This document shows, piece by piece, positions 1-4,594 of a stretch of 10,442 bases of DNA. Every line of letters starts with the position of its first letter. Position 1 is the stretch's first letter. The notes beneath the pieces are model-generated. The model ran no database searches. It had not been told where the DNA came from and saw only the letters and a list, made by a program, of their open reading frames with translations. The translations under genes were made by a program, and so were the position numbers. The DNA comes from Candidatus Ancillula trichonymphae ImTpAt (GTDB lineage: Bacteria; Actinomycetota; Actinomycetes; Actinomycetales; Bifidobacteriaceae), in the NCBI GenBank assembly GCA_000485475.1, contig AXYY01000147.1:1-10442 (forward strand), in the 5' to 3' direction.

Positions 1-1
1 C

Positions 2-61
2 CGCAATGAATCAACTGATGTAATTTTAGCGCAACTTCAGCGCGGCAAGTTAGCGGAGTAG
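2..61 (+). CDS. 3' end of an unidentified + strand gene (partial)
   Basis: The frame beginning at base 2 is open to a TAG at 59-61 and gives 19 residues ending in AQLQRGKLAE. The composition (Glu, Asp, Gln, Lys, Leu, amphipathic) looks like a real protein C-terminus. It is cut by the left edge, so its family cannot be recognised. It would converge with pyrC and overlap its last codons by about 23 bp. An open stretch of 19 codons can arise by chance, so this is only a candidate. Confidence 0.3.
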   Translation, partial: RNESTDVILAQLQRGKLAE

Positions 62-1341
62 GTTTGCTTACCCTTGTAGTAAGTTTCAGCAACCATCCCT
101 GGCAGTTCGTAATGCTTGAACGGTGTATTTTGCGATGCAGTTTGCTGTTGCGAGGGCTCAACATTGTGCTTGAGCAGTGGATTATACAACACAAGATTTG
201 CATGCGCTCCAACCTCAATTTCCTGACCTTGACCCGCAACTTGTCCGATTTCTGCTGGTGTTTGCGACATGATCTTGGCAACTTGGCGCCATGAAATATA
301 ACCCGCATCAACTAGTGACAGCTGAACTGCAGACAGTGCAGTTTCTAGTTCAGTCATGCCGAACGCGCTGTCTTGGAAGTTGCAATACTTGGACTCCTGT
401 GCGTGCGGTGCGTGATCAGTTGCGACAATGTCAATGGTTCTGTCCGCAACGCCTTCTCGCAGCGCGGTAACATCATCAAGTGTGCGAAGTGGTGGATTAA
501 CCTTATATCTGGGATTGTATTCGACTAGTTTTTGTTCGGTCAAGGTCAAGTGATGTGGAGTTACTTCAGCAGTGACACTAATTCCTTTAGATTTGGCAAA
601 CCGCACAATTTCAACTGAACCGCGCGTAGATAGATGACAAATGTGTAGATGACTATCCGTGGTTCTCGCTAGTAGAACATCTCTAGCAATAATACTTTCC
701 TCAGCAACTGCGGGCCATCCTTGCAGGCCAAGTTGACTTGACAGTAACCCCTCATTCATCTGCGAGTGCTGCGTTAACACTGGATCCTGCGCATGTTGTG
801 CAACAACTCCACCGAACGCCTTGACGTATTCTAGTGCTCGTCGCATAAGAAGTGGATTGTGTACGCACTTGCCGTCATCTGAGAACACCCGTACCCTGGA
901 CATAGAAGTTGCCATCAAGCCCAGTTCAGCAAGTTTCTCGCCCTCGAGCCCCTTGGTCACTGCGCCAACTGGACGCACTTCAACTAGTCCAATCTTCTGA
1001 CCTTGCAAAAGTGTCTTGTCAACTGCGGATGCGGTATCTTGTGCAGGTGTAGTATTCGCCATCGCATGCACACACGTGTAGCCTCCTGCGGCCGCAGCTT
1101 TCGAACCGGTCAAGATTGTCTCAGACCGTTCGTTTCCAGGCTCCCGCAAGTGCGTGTGCAAATCTACAAGTCCCGGCAAAATAATTTCGTCACACAATTC
1201 ATCAAGTTTTTCCACGCGCTCAATAATTCCAGTTGCTTTATCAAACTCGATGCTCACAGTTTCTTCGCCGTACAACCGCCCCTTGAGTTGCACTTTACTG
1301 CTTGGCTCACCTTGTCGACTACTCTTACTACTAGTTGCCAT
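37..1341 (-). CDS. pyrC: dihydroorotase (class I, zinc amidohydrolase)
   Basis: Cytoplasmic enzyme that interconverts N-carbamoyl-L-aspartate and dihydroorotate, the third step of pyrimidine synthesis. Numbered from the Met at 1341, it has the metal-binding DLHTHLREPG (H62, H64) with substrate Arg R66, FSDDGK (D155/D156, the position of the bridging Asp in Bacillus-type enzymes), His183 in AQHAQD, His236 in ICHLST, VNPPLR (N282), and ATDHAPH (D309). At 434 residues it fits the usual 420-450 of class I. I start it at the ATG at 1341 and not the one at 1350, because a perfect TATAAT lies across the 1350 ATG; transcription would begin at or near 1341, giving a leaderless message. With the 1350 start it has 437 residues (MSN added). 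The first 18 or so residues are Ser/Lys-rich and poorly conserved. No other pyr gene is visible. The family call is firm; the start is inferred. Confidence 0.95.
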   Translation of the reverse strand: MATSSKSSRQGEPSSKVQLKGRLYGEETVSIEFDKATGIIERVEKLDELCDEIILPGLVDLHTHLREPGNERSETILTGSKAAAAGGYTCVHAMANTTPAQDTASAVDKTLLQGQKIGLVEVRPVGAVTKGLEGEKLAELGLMATSMSRVRVFSDDGKCVHNPLLMRRALEYVKAFGGVVAQHAQDPVLTQHSQMNEGLLSSQLGLQGWPAVAEESIIARDVLLARTTDSHLHICHLSTRGSVEIVRFAKSKGISVTAEVTPHHLTLTEQKLVEYNPRYKVNPPLRTLDDVTALREGVADRTIDIVATDHAPHAQESKYCNFQDSAFGMTELETALSAVQLSLVDAGYISWRQVAKIMSQTPAEIGQVAGQGQEIEVGAHANLVLYNPLLKHNVEPSQQQTASQNTPFKHYELPGMVAETYYKGKQTYSANLPR

Positions 1342-1348
1342 ATTCGAC

Positions 1349-1357
1349 ATTATATCA
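1349..1357 (-). promoter_or_regulatory. extended -10 promoter of pyrC, leaderless
   Basis: On the minus strand, reading from 1357, the sequence is TGATATAAT: a perfect TGn plus TATAAT. The last T of the box is at 1349, so initiation is expected around 1341-1343, at the A of the second in-frame ATG. No good -35 hexamer lies 16-18 bp upstream, as is typical for extended -10 promoters. No Shine-Dalgarno sequence fits between box and ATG. Confidence 0.6.
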
Positions 1358-1415
1358 TATTCAACGGTATGGGTGTTTTACTTCTGATTACATTTATTTT
1401 AGTGCCATTTTGGTA

Positions 1416-1428
1416 TTACTTTTAGTAA
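1416..1428. repeat. small inverted repeat between pyrC and rho
   Basis: TTACT-TTT-AGTAA is a 5-bp palindromic stem with a 3-nt spacer, in the AT-rich spacer between the divergent pyrC and rho promoters, about 20 bp upstream of the rho -35 box. It could be an operator half-site pair or a chance feature of AT-rich DNA. The rest of 1358-1445 shows nothing else I can support. Confidence 0.25.
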
Positions 1429-1445
1429 ATAAAAAATTTAAGTGT

Positions 1446-1474
1446 TTGACATACCGGAAAAAGTGTGATACAAT
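1446..1474 (+). promoter_or_regulatory. rho promoter (TTGACA-17-TACAAT, extended)
   Basis: A perfect -35 TTGACA (1446-1451), a 17-bp spacer, and a -10 TACAAT (1469-1474) preceded by TG one base upstream (1466-1467). Initiation is predicted near 1481, which leaves a leader of about 180 nt before the rho ATG at 1662. Confidence 0.8.
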
Positions 1475-1480
1475 ACCACT

Positions 1481-1661
1481 TGTATTTAAGTATTAAAATT
1501 AAGAGTTCTAGTTACTTGCGATTGCTGTTGGTAGCTGTTCAGTTTTTTGTTCTGTGGTTGCTGTCTGGCGTGTTTGGTTTGTTTAGATTCGTTGGCCTTG
1601 TGGGTTGTCGTGAGTACGCTAAGAGTCAAAGTTAAAGCATTTTGTTAGAAAAGGAAAAGTT
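1481..1661 (+). promoter_or_regulatory. long G/U-rich 5' leader of rho
   Basis: Between the predicted start site and the rho ATG is about 180 nt that is strongly G/T-rich on the + strand and poor in C, unlike the classical C-rich Rho-loading site. It ends in AAAAGGAAAAG, a usable Shine-Dalgarno sequence 5-8 nt before the ATG. I see no strong terminator hairpin. It contains a short hydrophobic reading frame (separate entry). E. coli rho also has a long leader with the small ORF rhoL and represses itself; similar control here is inference. Confidence 0.5.
1516..1635 (+). CDS. possible hydrophobic leader peptide upstream of rho
   Basis: From a TTG at 1516, an open frame of 39 codons runs to TAA at 1633-1635. 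The product begins MRLLLVAVQFFVLWLL and is hydrophobic for about 30 residues, then ends in a polar tail (CREYAKSQS). The same frame stays open upstream to another TTG at 1480, close to the predicted transcription start. AAGAG at 1501-1505 is a weak ribosome-binding candidate. G/T-rich DNA gives hydrophobic residues in any frame with T at the second codon position, so this may be a composition artefact. Confidence 0.2.
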   Translation: MRLLLVAVQFFVLWLLSGVFGLFRFVGLVGCREYAKSQS

Positions 1662-3185
1662 ATGCCACTAAATGATATTACTAATATGAAGTTACCCGAA
1701 CTTAAAGAGTTAGCTCGTAGTAAAGGTGTGGATATTAAAGGGTTGAAGAAAAAGGAAATTGTTGAAGTTCTCAGTACGAGCGATGAGCAGAAATCGCAGG
1801 AGGATTCAGACAAAAGTGCTAGAAATGCATTTCCTGAGAGAGGTAGTTTTAGGGCGAAGGACGGCGCTAGTCAAGTTCCCTTGAAACGCGCGAAGAGTTC
1901 GTTCGGCGCTCAAAATAAGCGACAAGTTGATGAATCTGCTGATGGTGAAACTGAGCAAGTTGCACCAAAACAGGCGCCAGCAAATGCACAAGCTTATAAT
2001 GCGGAGCCTGATGATTTGATCCAGGTTGGTGGTATATTCGACCAAAACGAGGCATTTGGATTTATCCGCACGGCTGGTTATCTACTGTCCATCAACGATG
2101 TGTACGTGTCGATAAATGTCATAAAGCGTTACGGACTTAGACCGGGAGATGCAGTTGTAGGAACAATTCGGGAGTCATCAATTCCAAAGGGCCCGCAGCC
2201 GAAGGGACGACCTGCACGATATGCGCCAATTTACTCCATTGAGAGTATCAACGGATTATCACTTGAAGAAGCCAAGGAAAGACCTCGTTTTGAGAAGTTG
2301 ACGCCATTATATCCACAAGAAAAGTTGCAGATGGAGTTTTCGCAGAACTCTAGTGCGACTAATTCTGCTAGATTTACTGGAAGAGTTATTGATCTTGTTT
2401 CGCCAATCGGGAAGGGGCAGCGGGGGCTGATAGTTGCACCTCCGAAGGCCGGAAAGACCATTACAATGCAGCACATCGCTAATGCAATTTCTGAAAACAA
2501 TCCAGAAGTTTATTTGATGGTTCTACTGGTTGATGAACGTCCAGAAGAAGTCACAGACATGCAGCGTTCTGTTAAAGGTGAAGTTATCTCATCGACTTTT
2601 GACCGTCCACCATCTGATCACACACAGGTTGCTGAATTAGCAATAGAGCGCGCAAAGCGACTAGTTGAATTGAATTACGATGTTGTTATGTTACTGGACT
2701 CAATTACCCGTCTGGCTCGTGCATACAATGTTGTTGCACCAACTTCTGGAAGAGTTTTGTCTGGTGGTGTTGATGCCAATGCGTTGTATCCACCGAAGAA
2801 ATTCCTTGGAGCCGCACGTAATATTGAAAACGGTGGTTCATTGACGATTTTAGCGTCTGCACTAGTTGAAACAGGCTCCAAAATGGATGAGGTCATCTTC
2901 GAGGAGTTTAAAGGAACTGGTAATATGGAGTTGAAGTTGTCTCGTCAACTTGCAGATAAACGCATATTTCCTGCTATTGATGTAAATGCTAGCGGAACTC
3001 GTCGTGAGGAGTGGCTGATTCCAGAAAATGAACTGAAAGTTGTTTACAGACTACATCGTCTCTTGGGCGGACTTGATCAGCTGCCTGCACTTGAGTTGAT
3101 TTTGCAGAAGATAAAGGAAACCAAGACAAATCTTGAATTTTTGCATTTTGTTCAGCAATCTACTCCAGAGAATCGGTTATTATAG
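1662..3185 (+). CDS. rho: transcription termination factor Rho
   Basis: Hexameric RNA-dependent ATPase/helicase that releases RNA polymerase from untranslated transcripts. Domains in order: Rho_N helical SAP-like fold (residues about 5-40, MKLPELKELARSKG); a charged, low-complexity insert (about 40-112), as in actinobacterial Rho although there it is often longer; an OB/cold-shock RNA-binding domain (about 120-195, with EAFGFIR); and a RecA-type ATPase (about 205-507). Visible motifs are Walker A APPKAGKT (259-266, K265), catalytic Glu in DERPEE (E292), Walker B VVMLLD (D346), the Q-loop region ALYPPKKF, and the arginine finger in SGTRREE (R447). The 507 residues exceed E. coli's 419 through the insert and are complete. 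The start has a good ribosome-binding site (AAGGAAAAG) and begins at the Rho_N domain. It has its own promoter and long leader and is probably monocistronic. Confidence 0.97.
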   Translation: MPLNDITNMKLPELKELARSKGVDIKGLKKKEIVEVLSTSDEQKSQEDSDKSARNAFPERGSFRAKDGASQVPLKRAKSSFGAQNKRQVDESADGETEQVAPKQAPANAQAYNAEPDDLIQVGGIFDQNEAFGFIRTAGYLLSINDVYVSINVIKRYGLRPGDAVVGTIRESSIPKGPQPKGRPARYAPIYSIESINGLSLEEAKERPRFEKLTPLYPQEKLQMEFSQNSSATNSARFTGRVIDLVSPIGKGQRGLIVAPPKAGKTITMQHIANAISENNPEVYLMVLLVDERPEEVTDMQRSVKGEVISSTFDRPPSDHTQVAELAIERAKRLVELNYDVVMLLDSITRLARAYNVVAPTSGRVLSGGVDANALYPPKKFLGAARNIENGGSLTILASALVETGSKMDEVIFEEFKGTGNMELKLSRQLADKRIFPAIDVNASGTRREEWLIPENELKVVYRLHRLLGGLDQLPALELILQKIKETKTNLEFLHFVQQSTPENRLL

Positions 3186-3202
3186 AAGAGTTGATAATTC
3201 CT

Positions 3203-3232
3203 GGTGTTCCCCTTCGAATACTAGGGGATACC
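3203..3232 (+). terminator. hairpin just after rho (weak terminator candidate)
   Basis: TCCCCT (3208-3213) pairs with AGGGGA (3223-3228), and GGT (3203-3205) with ACC (3230-3232) across a small internal loop, giving 9 bp about 18 nt after the rho stop. The U-tract expected of an intrinsic terminator is missing (CGTTGTCTAG follows), so it may only protect the 3' end or act with other factors. Confidence 0.3.
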
Positions 3233-3276
3233 GTTGTCTAGATTGGTTCGGATACTACTTAGTTCGTGCCTAATTC

Positions 3277-3304
3277 TTGACGATTTGTGCATCAACGAGA
3301 TAAT
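3277..3304 (+). promoter_or_regulatory. promoter of the E1-like gene
   Basis: TTGACG (3277-3282) with a 16-bp spacer to GATAAT (3299-3304); the overlapping TAATCT at 3301 with an 18-bp spacer is an alternative. Initiation would fall near 3311, about 23 nt before the GTG at 3334, with AGGAG at 3321-3325 as ribosome-binding site. Confidence 0.5.
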
Positions 3305-3514
3305 CTTTATCAGCGGGAGTAGGAGCTGTTTATGTGCCGAATACTAGAGAAGTTGTTTCAGAGGCTGATATTTTACCATTTCCGAAGAGTGAGCTTAACA
3401 AGCCCAAGCCAGAGGCAATCCGTAGAATTATTAAAAGTTACAGTAGTAAAACTAGAATATTGACAAGTTTCGAAAATCTTCCAGATTCCGTTTTTGTTCA
3501 TTTCTACAACAACT

Positions 3515-3520
3515 GGGAGG
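3515..3520 (+). promoter_or_regulatory. internal Shine-Dalgarno-like GGGAGG at the frame change
   Basis: GGGAGG ends 3 nt before an ATG (3524) in the second frame of the E1-like gene, and 23 bases before the TGA that ends the first frame. It could allow re-initiation of the C-terminal half. Internal SD sequences also stimulate +1 shifting in prfB. The spacing to the ATG is shorter than ideal. Confidence 0.35.
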
Positions 3521-3523
3521 TGG

Positions 3524-3925
3524 ATGTTTGCTCCGTTGATGCATGAGGACATTCCGCACTTTCCGGTTTTGTTGAGGACTAATACTGCCTACATCGGTCC
3601 TTATATTGCTCCGGGCATTTCTTCATGTCTAAAATGCTTGAACGCTACGTTTCGTGACAAAGATAAAATGAAGGGCAGATATGTGTCAGATGCTGATGAC
3701 GAGATGAGTTTCAGGCTGTCATACTTATACAACTCCTTTGATTTTTTTACTGTAAATGTTGACCTGATCGCATCAATGGCGTTGGCAAAAATACTAGAAG
3801 TTATTGATTCTGATGGAGAAATGTCTAGCACCTGTTATAGTCAGATGACCGCGATTCGCGAGCCAGGTTCAGATATTGAGGTTCGTAGATTTTCAAAGCA
3901 ACTGGAATGCGAATGTGTAGTTTAG
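3524..3925 (+). CDS. C-terminal half of the E1-like protein, possibly translated on its own
   Basis: This is the intact downstream frame of the split gene: 133 residues from the ATG at 3524, overlapping the upstream frame by 23 nt. It holds the conserved MHEDIPHFPVLL strand, a C35-x2-C38 pair in PGISSCLKC, a helical middle (DLIASMALAKILEVI), and a terminal C129-x-C131. The two cysteine pairs are expected to bind one structural zinc. It has no nucleotide-binding GxGxxG motif, as in the degenerate E1-like family members. If made alone it would lack the N-terminal part, and I cannot say whether it would fold. Confidence 0.5.
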   Translation: MFAPLMHEDIPHFPVLLRTNTAYIGPYIAPGISSCLKCLNATFRDKDKMKGRYVSDADDEMSFRLSYLYNSFDFFTVNVDLIASMALAKILEVIDSDGEMSSTCYSQMTAIREPGSDIEVRRFSKQLECECVV

Positions 3926-3951
3926 ACAAGACGGTTGAACAAGCAAATACG

Positions 3952-3967
3952 TTTAAGTTGACTTAAA
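3952..3967. terminator. perfect AT-rich palindrome after the E1-like gene
   Basis: TTTAAGT-TG-ACTTAAA is a perfect inverted repeat 27 bp after the stop codon, followed by TTTC. As RNA it is a weak hairpin (about 6 bp, nearly all A-U) with a very short U-run, so it is at best a poor intrinsic terminator; it could also be a protein-binding palindrome. Confidence 0.25.
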
Positions 3968-3973
3968 TTTCTT

Positions 3974-4021
3974 GCACTTCTACAAAAACTTCAAGAAAAA
4001 ATGTTTTTCAGGAAAAAGTGC
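3974..4021. repeat. nested inverted repeats upstream of the whiB promoter
   Basis: GCACTT (3974-3979) pairs with AAGTGC (4016-4021), and inside it GAAAAA (3995-4000) pairs with TTTTTC (4004-4009). The element ends 11 bp before the whiB -35 box. It could be an operator, a terminator for upstream transcription, or an accident of A/T runs. Confidence 0.25.
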
Positions 4022-4032
4022 CCTTCCAAAAC

Positions 4033-4061
4033 TTGACAATTAAACTACAATAGTGTATCTT
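4033..4061 (+). promoter_or_regulatory. promoter of the whiB operon
   Basis: Perfect TTGACA (4033-4038), a 17-bp spacer, and TATCTT (4056-4061). Initiation is predicted near 4068, about 33 nt before the whiB ATG. The -10 is weaker than those of rho and dps, which would suit an activated or regulated promoter. AGAGGAG (4091-4097) is the ribosome-binding site. Confidence 0.6.
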
Positions 4062-4100
4062 GTTATACGTAGGCGTTTTTAGTATGGAAAAGAGGAGTTT

Positions 4101-4589
4101 ATGGAAGATAAACTGTGGAATGTGTTTGAGTCTAGTCAAAAACAGCAAGGAGGCGTTCTTGCTGCTGATGGTGACGAGACCTTGTTGCAAGTTGAAGAAT
4201 ATATTGAGGCTGAAGAAGATTTGAATGTCTCGCAGCGTACTAAAAAAAGCGATGCCAAGAGCAAGGTTATTAAAATAACTGAACTGATTGGTGAGTGTGC
4301 GCGGACGAATCTGAACGAAACGCCTTTCTGGCAGTTAGATGCTCTTTGTGCACAGGGAGATCCTGAGCTATTCTTCCCCGAGAAGGGTGGTTATACTTGT
4401 GATGCTAAGCGCATATGCGATGACTGCAAAGTTAAGGCTCAGTGCCTTGCATTTGCTATTGATAATGATCAGCGGTTCGGCATTTGGGGCGGGACTTCGG
4501 AACGCGAGCGTTGTAGTATGCGCAGAAAACTGAAGAAAGTTACATTTGAGACTAGTACATACCCTAAAGTTAGCGCATTAAGGAGATAG
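4101..4589 (+). CDS. whiB: WhiB-family [4Fe-4S] transcription regulator (WhiB2/WhmD class)
   Basis: WhiB proteins exist only in Actinobacteria and their phages, carry an oxygen- and NO-sensitive [4Fe-4S] cluster, and regulate transcription by binding the principal sigma factor. The cluster ligands are C83 (DALC), C106 and C109 (ICDDC) and C115 (AQC), followed by the turn GIWGG (127-131) and a basic C-terminal segment (RRKLKK) for DNA contact. The stretch FFPEKGG and the GIWGGTSERER block resemble the WhiB2/WhmD/Streptomyces WhiB class, which controls septation. Two features are odd: an N-terminal extension of about 65-70 acidic residues, against a usual total of 80-130, and extra cysteines at 66, 100 and 138. 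The ATG at 4101 is supported by its strong Shine-Dalgarno sequence. It heads an operon; the glycosyltransferase starts 5 nt after its stop. Confidence 0.93.
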   Translation: MEDKLWNVFESSQKQQGGVLAADGDETLLQVEEYIEAEEDLNVSQRTKKSDAKSKVIKITELIGECARTNLNETPFWQLDALCAQGDPELFFPEKGGYTCDAKRICDDCKVKAQCLAFAIDNDQRFGIWGGTSERERCSMRRKLKKVTFETSTYPKVSALRR

Positions 4590-4594
4590 ATCAG

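Larger units (their letters stand above)
3334..3925 (+). pseudogene. E1/ThiF-like (TOMM cyclodehydratase-like) protein, split by a frame change
   Basis: Two overlapping frames together encode one recognisable protein. The first (GTG 3334 to TGA 3544-3546, 70 codons) reaches FVHFYNNWEVD. The second, one base further on, continues with APLMHEDIPHFPVLLRTN, then IGPYIAPG, SCLKC, and ends in LECECVV. As I recall the family, actinobacterial E1-like 'leader-peptide-binding / bacteriocin cyclodehydratase' proteins have a segment like VPHLPVRVREGTGIVGP, a CLRC zinc pair, and a final HPxCGC. The order, spacing and paired cysteines match. Joined, the protein has about 195 residues, shorter than the usual 270-350, with the N-terminal part reduced. 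The switch lies around 3515-3540, at GGGAGGTGG; one extra G explains it. It may be a true lesion, a sequencing error, a programmed +1 shift, or two separate proteins. Function in this organism is unknown. Confidence 0.6.

Noticed and set aside
1003..1425. A 140-codon + strand open frame opposite pyrC, partly hydrophobic at its end.
   Set aside because: It is antisense to a strongly conserved enzyme, its product is rich in Cys, Arg and His without any motif, and it has no Shine-Dalgarno sequence.
3544..3546. TGA in the E1-like gene as a recoded (selenocysteine or readthrough) codon.
   Set aside because: Reading on in the same frame meets a TAA after about 12 codons of non-conserved sequence, while the conserved protein continues in the next frame.
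4046..4051. TACAAT as the -10 box of the whiB promoter.
   Set aside because: It lies only 7 bp after the TTGACA. TATCTT at the 17-bp spacing fits better.
4084..4086. An ATG 17 nt before the whiB start.
   Set aside because: It is in a different frame from WhiB, and the strong AGAGGAG sits between it and the ATG at 4101.
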